This document shows, piece after piece, positions 7,079-11,966 of a DNA stretch of 11,966 nucleotides. The notes beneath the pieces were generated by a model. That model searched no databases and was not told where the DNA came from. It saw nothing but the letters and a program-made list of their open reading frames with translations. The position numbers were made by a program, and so were the translations under genes. The stretch covers positions 1 to 11,966 of the forward strand of contig CAKOVP010000034.1 in the NCBI GenBank assembly GCA_934122035.1, in the 5' to 3' direction. Position 1 is the first letter of the stretch; every line of letters begins with the position of its first letter. The stretch is from an uncultured Clostridia bacterium (GTDB taxonomy: Bacteria > Bacillota > Clostridia > TANB77 > CAG-508).

Positions 7079-7405
7079 ATGCCAATAGATTTAATAAATA
7101 TTGTAAAATCTGTTTCAAAAGAATTAAATTTCAATGTGACAGATTTTGCAAATGAATTAGAAAGTAGGCTAAAAAATATGAGTAAAGAAAAATATACTGT
7201 TGACAGATTTGAAGGAGAATTTGCCGTTTGTGAGAATAGAGAAACAAAGCAAATTAAGAATATAAAAAAAGAAGAATTACCAGAAAATACAGTAGAAGGA
7301 ACAATAATAGAATTAGAAGATGGAAAAATTACAGTAGACGAAAAAGAGACAAAACAGGTAGCCGAAAGAATAAAGAAAAAAATGGATGATTTGTGGAACA
7401 ACTAA
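7079..7405 (+). CDS. DUF3006 domain protein
   Basis: Small cytoplasmic protein of 108 residues. Residues about 39-108 form a DUF3006 unit: YTVDRFEGEFAVCENRE, then a beta-rich stretch (IKKEELPENTVEGTIIELEDGKITV) and a basic C-terminal helix ending MDDLW. The first ~38 residues (helical, beginning MPIDLINIVKSVS) are additional to the usual short DUF3006 protein. The start follows GGAAAGGAG (7066-7074) by 4 bases. Genes of this family are often found next to secreted ComEC-like hydrolases, as here, where the next gene starts 21 bases downstream. Its biochemical role is not known; a partner or regulator of the hydrolase gene is a reasonable inference. Confidence 0.82.
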   Translation: MPIDLINIVKSVSKELNFNVTDFANELESRLKNMSKEKYTVDRFEGEFAVCENRETKQIKNIKKEELPENTVEGTIIELEDGKITVDEKETKQVAERIKKKMDDLWNN

Positions 7406-7426
7406 AGCAAAGAGGAGAGATGTACT

Positions 7427-8368
7427 ATGAAAAAGAAATCTAATAAAAATAATAAGCTGATTTATAGTATAGCAGCAATATTAGGAATTGTAGTAGTATT
7501 ATTATTTGGAGATCATTTTACAACAGAAAATATAGAAAATATGTTTAGCAATGTTGTAGAAAATCAATTAGCACAAAATTATGAGTCAAATGAGAATACT
7601 ACAGTAGTCGAAGGGCAAAACGTAGTAGTGCATTTCTTTGATGTAGGGCAGGCAGATTCAATACTAGTTCAAAGTGAAGAAAAAACTATGCTAATAGATG
7701 CTGGTACAAATAATATGGGAAAAACAGTTGTGAAATATTTGCAAGATTTAAACATATCTAAAATAGATTATTTGGTTGGAACACATCCACATGAAGATCA
7801 TATAGGTGGACTAGATGATGTTATAAACAACTTTGAAATAGGAACAATATACATGCCAAAGGTACAAACAAATACAAAAACATTTGAGGATGTATTGGAT
7901 GCAATTAGCAATAAAAATTTGAAAATAACGTCTCCTGAAGTAGGATTTAAATTTAATGTAGGAAATGCCCAATGTGAGATAATGAGCATAGGAAGAGGAA
8001 CTGCGGAAGAAAAGAGCAACTTAAATTTATCTTCAATAGTAATAAGGATGACATATGGAGAACAAAGCTTTTTATTTACAGGAGATGCAGAAAAGCAAAA
8101 TGAAGAAGCAAGACAGTGGCCTCAAACAACAGTGTTAAAAGTAGGACATCATGGTTCAGACACAAGTTCATCACAAGAATTTTTAAATGAGGTAAAACCA
8201 CAAATTGCTATAATAAGTGTTGGAAAAGGTAACACCTATGGTCATCCAAAGCAAACAACAATAGATAAATTACAGAAAATAAATGCAAGAATTTATAGAA
8301 CAGATGAAAGTGGAACGATAACAATAACTTGTGATGGAAAAAACGATATAGTAACAACACAAAAATAG
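7427..8368 (+). CDS. Membrane-anchored ComEC/Rec2-like metallo-beta-lactamase-fold hydrolase
   Basis: Predicted extracellular metal-dependent hydrolase of 313 residues resembling the C-terminal domain of the DNA-uptake channel ComEC, without the channel. An N-terminal anchor lies at about 11-27 (LIYSIAAILGIVVVLLF), then a ~40-residue linker. The fold starts at about 66 (VVHFFDVGQADSILV, MLIDAG). The metal-binding motif is HPHEDH with His120, His122, Asp124 and His125. Further ligands are Asp220 in LFTGDAE and His241-His242 in VGHHGSDTSSS, followed by YGHP with His273. All are intact, so it should be active, probably as a nuclease or phosphodiesterase. AGGAG (7413-7417) precedes the ATG by 9 bases. 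It is the last gene of the operon, and no U-tract terminator follows before the tRNA promoter. Confidence 0.88.
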   Translation: MKKKSNKNNKLIYSIAAILGIVVVLLFGDHFTTENIENMFSNVVENQLAQNYESNENTTVVEGQNVVVHFFDVGQADSILVQSEEKTMLIDAGTNNMGKTVVKYLQDLNISKIDYLVGTHPHEDHIGGLDDVINNFEIGTIYMPKVQTNTKTFEDVLDAISNKNLKITSPEVGFKFNVGNAQCEIMSIGRGTAEEKSNLNLSSIVIRMTYGEQSFLFTGDAEKQNEEARQWPQTTVLKVGHHGSDTSSSQEFLNEVKPQIAIISVGKGNTYGHPKQTTIDKLQKINARIYRTDESGTITITCDGKNDIVTTQK

Positions 8369-8377
8369 AAAAAAATC

Positions 8378-8406
8378 TAGACAATAATAAAAAAATGTGT
8401 TATATT
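8378..8406 (+). promoter_or_regulatory. Promoter of the tRNA-Leu gene
   Basis: TAGACA (8378-8383), a 17-base spacer and TATATT (8401-8406), preceded by TGT as an extended -10. Predicted start is near 8412, so the primary transcript would begin with the small hairpin at 8411-8427, about 25 bases before the mature tRNA 5' end. Confidence 0.75.
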
Positions 8407-8410
8407 ATGA

Positions 8411-8427
8411 GGGTAGCAAAACTACCC
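8411..8427 (+). promoter_or_regulatory. Hairpin at the 5' end of the tRNA-Leu precursor
   Basis: GGGTAG (8411-8416) and CTACCC (8422-8427) pair perfectly around the loop CAAAA. It starts at the predicted transcription start and ends 9 bases before the mature tRNA. There is no T-tract, so it is not a terminator for the upstream hydrolase gene. Confidence 0.5.
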
Positions 8428-8436
8428 TAAAATAAT

Positions 8437-8523
8437 GCAGGTGTGGCGGAATTGGCAGACGCACAGGACTCAAAATCCTGCGGAGTAATATCCGTGTGGG
8501 TTCGACCCCCACCACCTGCACCA
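8437..8523 (+). tRNA. tRNA-Leu, anticodon CAA (reads UUG)
   Basis: The 87-base gene includes encoded CCA. The acceptor GCAGGTG (8437-8443) pairs with CACCTGC, with discriminator A (8520) and CCA at 8521-8523. The anticodon stem CAGGA/TCCTG encloses the loop CTCAAAA, giving anticodon CAA at 8471-8473. A long variable arm (CGGAGTAATATCCG) marks a class II tRNA. The T-arm is GTGGG-TTCGACC-CCCAC with a perfect stem. It has its own promoter and is followed 4 bases later by an intrinsic terminator. The last 13 bases of the gene are the start of a tandem repeat array. Confidence 0.96.
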
Positions 8524-8527
8524 AAAT

Positions 8528-8559
8528 AAAAAAGCGAGACTTAAAATTCTTGCTTTTTT
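8528..8559 (+). terminator. Intrinsic terminator of tRNA-Leu (array copy 1)
   Basis: AAAAAAGCGAGA (8528-8539) pairs with TCTTGCTTTTTT (8548-8559) over 12 positions including one G-U, with the loop CTTAAAAT. It starts 4 bases after the CCA. Confidence 0.9.
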
Positions 8560-8604
8560 ACGTTTTAGCTAGAGAATTAAATGGGGGAGAAAAGGGCGTA
8601 AAGG

Positions 8605-8625
8605 CAAATGTCCAGTGGACATTTG
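8605..8625. repeat. 21-base palindrome, array unit 1
   Basis: The arms CAAATGTCCA (8605-8614) and TGGACATTTG (8616-8625) are perfect complements around a single G. It could be a protein-binding dyad, a cruciform or an RNA hairpin. The identical sequence recurs in unit 2. Confidence 0.85.
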
Positions 8626-8632
8626 ACAGCCC

Positions 8633-8659
8633 GCGGGTAGACTCCCACCACCTGCACCA
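8633..8659 (+). pseudogene. Degenerate tRNA-Leu 3' end, copy 1
   Basis: This 27-base segment corresponds to the last 28 bases of the tRNA: GCGGG in place of GTGGG, TAGACT in place of the T-loop TTCGACC, then an exact CCCAC-CACCTGC-A-CCA. The T-stem gains a C-A mismatch and the T-loop motif is lost. There is no acceptor 5' strand, D-arm or anticodon arm, so it cannot form a tRNA. Confidence 0.8.
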
Positions 8660-8663
8660 AAAT

Positions 8664-8694
8664 AAAAAGCGAGACTTAAAATTCTTGCTTTTTT
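8664..8694 (+). terminator. Intrinsic terminator, array copy 2
   Basis: Same hairpin as copy 1 with one A fewer in the left arm (8664-8674 pairing with 8683-8693) and a six-T run. Confidence 0.85.
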
Positions 8695-8740
8695 ACGTTT
8701 TAGCTAGAGAATTAAATGGGGGGAGAAAAGGGCGTAAAGG

Positions 8741-8761
8741 CAAATGTCCAGTGGACATTTG
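8741..8761. repeat. 21-base palindrome, array unit 2
   Basis: Identical to the palindrome in unit 1, exactly 136 bases downstream: 10-base perfect arms around a central G. Confidence 0.85.
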
Positions 8762-8768
8762 ACAGCCC

Positions 8769-8795
8769 GCGGGTAGACTCACACCACCTGCACCA
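8769..8795 (+). pseudogene. Degenerate tRNA-Leu 3' end, copy 2
   Basis: As copy 1, but CCCAC has become CACAC, which breaks the residual T-stem further, while CACCTGC-A-CCA is retained. It leads directly into the third terminator. Confidence 0.8.
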
Positions 8796-8799
8796 AAAT

Positions 8800-8834
8800 A
8801 AAAAAGCGAGACTTAAAATTCTTGCTTTTTTTTT
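8800..8834 (+). terminator. Intrinsic terminator, array copy 3
   Basis: Same stem (AAAAAAGCGAGA with TCTTGCTTTTTT) followed by a longer T-tract of nine T's ending at 8834. It ends the array; the following sequence is unrelated to the unit. Confidence 0.88.
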
Positions 8835-8846
8835 GTTAAAAAGTCT

Positions 8847-8874
8847 TTGATTTATATATTGTTTATGATATTAT
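8847..8874 (+). promoter_or_regulatory. Promoter of the formylglycine-enzyme-like gene
   Basis: TTGATT (8847-8852), a 16-base spacer and TATTAT (8869-8874), preceded by TGA as an extended -10. Predicted start is near 8881, about 40 bases before the ATG at 8920. Confidence 0.65.
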
Positions 8875-8919
8875 TAAATAGTAAAAGTAAAAATATTATA
8901 AATATTTTAGGAGGAAGGT

Positions 8920-10191
8920 ATGAAAAACAAAAGAAACATCATATTAATAAGCATAATAATTGCAGTTATAATACTTGTATTAGTTGCAATATTAGTGCTT
9001 ACGATGGACAACAAACCAAAAGAAAACTTATTAAACTTTGAAAACACGGAGATAATAGAAAACAAAACTGTAGAAGAGAATGTTGAAATTATACCAGAAG
9101 AGGTTGACAATGAAGTTTTAGGTAAAATTTCACAAACAGGAGAAATATCATCTGTAAGAGCAATTTATACAGATAAAAACGGACAACAGGCTGTAATACC
9201 AGCAGGATTTGCTGTAATAAATGATTCGCCAACTATAGAAGATGGTTTAATTATTTCGGATAATAAAGATGATGATATGAATAACTCTAAGCAGGGAAAC
9301 CAATTTGTATGGATTCCAGTAGAAAATCCAGTTTTAGATGTTAGTAAATTAACAACTGAAACTAGTATCAATGAGGCAATACAAACAAGTGTAGATAATA
9401 AGAGATACCCAATGGCAATAAGACTTTCAGATGGAAATTATGCGTCTGTTTTATACAGATTCGAGGCTATAAGAGAGAATACAGTAATAAAAGTAATTCC
9501 ATATACATATGAAACTAGTACAATAGAAAAAGAACCAAAAAATTTAGATGCCACATTAGACAACAAACAAAATATAAAAGATTGGACTAGTGAAAGCTAT
9601 CAATTAGAATTTAATGAGATTGTAAAGAAAGTAAAAAAGGACAAAGGATTTTGGATTGGTAGATTCGAAATGAGCCAAAACAATGGAAATGTACAAAGTA
9701 AAACAATGCAAATGCCATTATCTGGAATAAGCTGGTATGATTTATATAGTCAAGCAAAAACATTTAAAGTATCAACAACTTCTGGACATATGATTTGGGG
9801 ATGCCAATGGGATCAAATTATGTTATGGATTAAAGATATAAGAAATGGCTATAGCAACAATAATTTTGCCATATTAGATAGCACTGGATTAGGAAATTAT
9901 TTAGACACTAAATTAGTTGATGAGAGTGGAAAAGTAATAAAGAGAGAGGGACAGTCTGTTAGATATAGAACAGGAGAAACAACAGGAATAACAATAAAAA
10001 ATATATATGATTTAGCAGGTAATATTTTTGAATGGACAATGGAAGCTAATTACACATCTTTGAGAACTGCAAGAGGTGGATATTGTGCTTATAATGGCTC
10101 TACATATACATTGTCATCAAGATTTGGATTTAAACCAGACTATAATGGTGAGCAAATAGGCAATATTGGAACAAGATTAACCATATATTAA
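8920..10191 (+). CDS. Membrane-anchored formylglycine-generating-enzyme-like (SUMF1 fold) protein
   Basis: 423-residue protein, probably outside the cell. A Lys-rich start and a hydrophobic segment at about 7-28 form a membrane anchor with no lipobox Cys. An acidic linker follows (about 33-70). From about residue 125 onward the SUMF1/FGE-sulfatase fold can be followed: NQFVWIPVENP, GFWIGRFEMS, PLSGISWYDLYSQA, MIWGCQWDQIMLW, YDLAGNIFEWTME, RGGYCAYNG and a final GTRLTIY. True formylglycine enzymes have two cysteines just after the Gly-Gly-Ser-Tyr motif. Here only Cys389 is near that place and the second is missing, so oxidase activity is unlikely and a binding or structural role is more plausible. 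The start follows AGGAGG (8909-8914) by 5 bases. It is a single gene with its own promoter and no clear terminator. Confidence 0.8.
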   Translation: MKNKRNIILISIIIAVIILVLVAILVLTMDNKPKENLLNFENTEIIENKTVEENVEIIPEEVDNEVLGKISQTGEISSVRAIYTDKNGQQAVIPAGFAVINDSPTIEDGLIISDNKDDDMNNSKQGNQFVWIPVENPVLDVSKLTTETSINEAIQTSVDNKRYPMAIRLSDGNYASVLYRFEAIRENTVIKVIPYTYETSTIEKEPKNLDATLDNKQNIKDWTSESYQLEFNEIVKKVKKDKGFWIGRFEMSQNNGNVQSKTMQMPLSGISWYDLYSQAKTFKVSTTSGHMIWGCQWDQIMLWIKDIRNGYSNNNFAILDSTGLGNYLDTKLVDESGKVIKREGQSVRYRTGETTGITIKNIYDLAGNIFEWTMEANYTSLRTARGGYCAYNGSTYTLSSRFGFKPDYNGEQIGNIGTRLTIY

Positions 10192-10262
10192 GTTTATAAT
10201 TGCCAAATAAAAAATTATAAAAAATATAAAGCTACAAGATTACAAAAAATTGCTTAAAAATA

Positions 10263-10291
10263 TTGTGTTTTTAGGCAAAGTGTGGTATTAT
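10263..10291 (+). promoter_or_regulatory. Promoter of rpsO
   Basis: TTGTGT (10263-10268), a 17-base spacer and TATTAT (10286-10291), preceded by TGG as an extended -10. Predicted start is near 10298, leaving a leader of almost 90 bases before rpsO. Confidence 0.7.
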
Positions 10292-10297
10292 AGAATA

Positions 10298-10384
10298 TGT
10301 CAAATAAATACCTTATACTTGGCTTTAGGAAAACACACCACTAAACCTAGGTTTAAGGCAAATAAAAAATTAGGAGGTGTCACA
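10298..10384 (+). promoter_or_regulatory. rpsO leader, possible S15 autoregulatory structure
   Basis: The leader holds a perfect 14-base palindrome (arms TAAACCT and AGGTTTA, 10352-10365). In addition ACACC (10335-10339) can pair with GGTGT (10376-10380), which overlaps the Shine-Dalgarno AGGAGGTG (10372-10379). Such pairing would enclose the palindrome hairpin and cover the ribosome binding site. S15 represses its own translation through the mRNA leader in several bacteria, by different structures. The fold is drawn by eye. Confidence 0.35.
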
Positions 10385-10648
10385 ATGACAAAGGAAAGAA
10401 AACAAGAAATTATTGCAACTTATAGAAGAGACGAAAAGGATACTGGTTCTCCAGAAGTTCAAATAGCTCTTTTAACAGAAAGAATCAACAATCTAACAGA
10501 ACACTTAAAAACTCATAAAAAAGATAATCACTCAAGAAGAGGATTATTACAAATGGTTGGAGCTAGAAGAAGTTTATTAAACTACCTAGCTAAAGAAGAT
10601 GTTCAAAGATATAGAGACATTGTTGAAAAATTAGGATTAAGAAAATAA
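10385..10648 (+). CDS. rpsO: Small ribosomal subunit protein S15
   Basis: Primary 16S rRNA-binding protein of the 30S platform, needed for assembly of S6, S18 and S11. The 87 residues show the full family pattern: DTGSPEVQIALLTERINNLTEHL, HKKDNHSRRGLLQMVGARR, SLLNYL and RYRDIVEKLGLRK. The conserved His-Ser-Arg-Arg-Gly block and the basic Arg-Arg of ARRSLL are intact. The ATG at 10385 follows AGGAGGTG (10372-10379) at good distance and gives the family's usual N-terminus MTKERKQEII. An in-frame upstream extension is not used. It is followed by a hairpin terminator and then pnp, the classic rpsO-pnp order. Confidence 0.98.
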   Translation: MTKERKQEIIATYRRDEKDTGSPEVQIALLTERINNLTEHLKTHKKDNHSRRGLLQMVGARRSLLNYLAKEDVQRYRDIVEKLGLRK

Positions 10649-10657
10649 TTTTAGCAA

Positions 10658-10692
10658 GGGGCGTTTTACAAAAGTTAAAGCGCCCAATTTTT
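10658..10692 (+). terminator. Probable intrinsic terminator after rpsO
   Basis: GGGCG (10659-10663) pairs with CGCCC (10681-10685), continued past a bulged G by TTT/AAA pairs, and is followed by AATTTTT. It starts 10 bases after the rpsO stop. The stem is imperfect, so some transcripts may continue into pnp. Confidence 0.65.
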
Positions 10693-10838
10693 ACAAATAC
10701 GAAAGAAAAAATTTTGTTATTTTGTCGAAAAAAAGAGCAAAATAATAAAAAGAAATATAAAATAATAGAAAATTCATTTTAAAGTCACATTAAAGTTGTA
10801 TAACTATACTTGTAAAATTAGAGGTAGCTTGTATAAAA

Positions 10839-10872
10839 TGCTATAATTGTAACATTTTATAGAGGTTACAAT
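10839..10872 (+). promoter_or_regulatory. pnp promoter with overlapping perfect dyad
   Basis: TGC directly before a consensus TATAAT (10842-10847) makes an extended -10; the -35 is weak (TTAGAG at 10818-10823, spacer 18). Overlapping the -10 and the predicted start (near 10854) is a perfect dyad: ATTGTAAC (10846-10853) and GTTACAAT (10865-10872), 11 bases apart. If the dyad is an operator, a bound protein would cover the start of transcription. Alternatively its right part acts only as leader sequence. Confidence 0.55.
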
Positions 10873-10917
10873 CTAAGTACAAGTATTGCTTATAAATAAA
10901 TTAAAAGGAGAGATATT

Positions 10918-11966
10918 ATGTACAGAAAATTTGAAACAGAGTTAGCTGGAAGAAAGCTAACAGTTGAAACAGGAAGAGTTGCAGAACTTGCAAATGGTGA
11001 TGCAATAATTCACTATGGAGACACAGTTGTAATGGTAAACGTTACAGCATCTAAAGAGCCAAGAGAAGGAATAGATTTCTTCCCACTATCAGTTGATTAC
11101 GAAGAGAAACTATATGCAGTTGGAAAAATTCCAGGAAGTTTCCAAAAAAGAGAAGGAAAGCCAGCAGACAAGGCTATTTTAACATCAAGAGCTATAGATA
11201 GACCTATTAGACCTTTATTCCCAAAGGATTTTAGAAATGATGTATGTGTTGTTGCAACAGTTTTATCTGTTGAACAAGATAACAGCCCAGAAGTTTGTGC
11301 TATGATTGGTGCTTCAGTTGCAATTTCAATTTCTGATATTCCATTTGGTGGACCAACAGCAGCTGTAAATGTTGGATATGTTGATGGACAAATTGTTATA
11401 AATCCAACAGTTGCTCAAAGAGAACATAGCAGATTAAAATTAACTGTTGCTGGAACTATGGAAAAGGTTACAATGATTGAAGCAGGAGCAGATGAAATAC
11501 CAAACGACACAATGCTAGATTGTATAAAAGCCGGACATGAAGAAATTAAAAAGCTTTGCAAATTCATAGAAGGAATAAAAGAAGAAGTTGGAAAGCCAAA
11601 ATTTGAATATGTTTCTTTTGCAACAGACAAAGACGTATATGCTGAAATTAAAGAAAACTTCAAAGAGAGAATGTATCAAGATGTACAAGCAGTGGATAAA
11701 GAAGTTAGAGATGCTAATATGGATAAAATAGCAGAAGATATCCAAGCATATTTTGTTGAAAAATATGGAGAAGAAGAAACAGAAGCAAAGAGCACAGAAA
11801 TTGCAAACAGTATACACGACTTAGAAAAAGAATGTGTAAGAGAGATGATCTTCAAAGAGCACAAACGTCCAGATGGAAGAAGAATAGATGAAATAAGACC
11901 ACTATCTTGTGAAGTTGGAGTATTACCAAGAGTACACGGAAGTGCAATATTTACAAGAGGTCAAAC
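10918..11966 (+). CDS. pnp: Polyribonucleotide nucleotidyltransferase (PNPase), N-terminal half (3' end outside window)
   Basis: Phosphorolytic 3'-to-5' exoribonuclease of mRNA turnover and RNA quality control, forming a trimeric ring. The visible 349 codons cover the first RNase PH domain (about 1-145), with RKFETELAGRKLTVETGRVA and FFPLSVDYEEKLYAVGKIPG. They also include the RNA-gripping loop FQKREG at 75-80, where many PNPases have FFRREG, and the sequence AIDRPIRPLFP. The helical middle domain follows (about 210-320), then the beginning of the second RNase PH domain (KRPDGRRIDEIRPLSCEVG, LPRVHGSAIFTRGQ). The catalytic second domain's end and the KH and S1 domains lie beyond the window. 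The start follows AAGGAG (10905-10910) by 7 bases. No stop or frameshift is seen. Confidence 0.97.
   Translation, partial: MYRKFETELAGRKLTVETGRVAELANGDAIIHYGDTVVMVNVTASKEPREGIDFFPLSVDYEEKLYAVGKIPGSFQKREGKPADKAILTSRAIDRPIRPLFPKDFRNDVCVVATVLSVEQDNSPEVCAMIGASVAISISDIPFGGPTAAVNVGYVDGQIVINPTVAQREHSRLKLTVAGTMEKVTMIEAGADEIPNDTMLDCIKAGHEEIKKLCKFIEGIKEEVGKPKFEYVSFATDKDVYAEIKENFKERMYQDVQAVDKEVRDANMDKIAEDIQAYFVEKYGEEETEAKSTEIANSIHDLEKECVREMIFKEHKRPDGRRIDEIRPLSCEVGVLPRVHGSAIFTRGQ

Larger units (their letters stand above)
8511..8834 (+). repeat. Tandem array of 136-bp units anchored in the 3' end of tRNA-Leu
   Basis: Two full units (8511-8646 and 8647-8782) and a partial third (8783-8834) repeat with an exact 136-base period. 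The full units differ only by an A-run of 6 versus 5, a G-run of 5 versus 6 and CCC versus CAC at the end. Each unit starts with the tRNA 3' end ACCACCTGCACCA, then has the same intrinsic terminator, an AT-rich stretch, a G-rich patch, a 21-base palindrome, CCCGCGGG and a degenerate T-arm leading into the next copy. The third copy ends after its terminator. The near-identity points to recent duplication or ongoing homogenisation. No integrase or transposase gene is in the window. Confidence 0.95.

Noticed and set aside
7063..7401. 112-codon minus-strand frame opposite the DUF3006 gene
   Set aside because: Ser/Phe-rich mirror translation of an AT-rich gene; the plus-strand product has a recognised domain and a strong ribosome binding site.
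8496..8762. 88-codon open frame across the tRNA end and the repeat units
   Set aside because: It begins inside the tRNA, has no ribosome binding site, and its protein is just two translated copies of the 136-bp repeat crossing two terminators. It is an artefact of the array.
8511..8834. The repeats as a CRISPR array
   Set aside because: Units are 136 bases, contiguous and identical throughout, with no short-repeat and unique-spacer pattern and no cas genes.
10193..10221. Inverted repeat TTTATAATT / AATTATAAA after the SUMF1-like gene as a terminator
   Set aside because: The stem is only A-T pairs and no T-tract follows on the plus strand; likely chance in AT-rich DNA.
10250..10384. Upstream in-frame extension of rpsO
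   Set aside because: It would start before the rpsO promoter's -10 and lacks an SD. The family start and a strong SD are at 10385.

Overview
The window looks like a chromosomal piece of a low-GC, spore-forming Clostridia-type Firmicute. Most genes rely heavily on AGA and ATA codons. Ribosome binding sites are strong AGGAGG types, and recognisable promoters carry a TGn extended -10. Two sporulation genes (spoIIID and yabG) stand back to back, and the housekeeping pairs dnaK-dnaJ and rpsO-pnp are present. No integrase, transposase, CRISPR array or rRNA is visible.

Layout: (1) 1-2154: the 3' part of dnaK, an intrinsic terminator, then complete dnaJ with its own terminator. The ribosome binding site of dnaJ is separated from its start codon by a 20-nt perfect palindrome. 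(2) 2274-4443: a self-contained unit with promoter, a flotillin/SPFH membrane protein of unusual codon use, a 51-residue charged small protein and a terminator. It reads like an inserted cassette. (3) 4524-5697: spoIIID on the minus strand, diverging from yabG, the spore-coat protease gene. (4) 5694-8368: an apparent operon with its own promoter, encoding an unrecognised membrane protein, a DUF3006 protein and a membrane-anchored ComEC-like metallo-beta-lactamase-fold hydrolase. (5) 8378-8834: a promoter, tRNA-Leu(CAA) and a tandem array of 136-bp units that repeat the 3' end of that tRNA together with its terminator. (6) 8847-10191: a membrane-anchored formylglycine-generating-enzyme-like protein. 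(7) 10263 to the end: rpsO with a possible autoregulatory leader, then pnp (incomplete at the window edge) behind a promoter overlapped by a perfect dyad.

The least explained structure is the 136-bp array beside the tRNA. Each unit carries a degenerate T-arm, a perfect copy of the acceptor 3' strand with CCA, an intrinsic terminator, a 21-nt palindrome and an isolated CCCGCGGG block, and the two full units differ at only three places. The second candidate for something new is the flotillin plus small-protein unit, which lacks the usual NfeD partner. Neither can be shown to be a new system from sequence alone. All function calls come from reading motifs by eye, with no database search.
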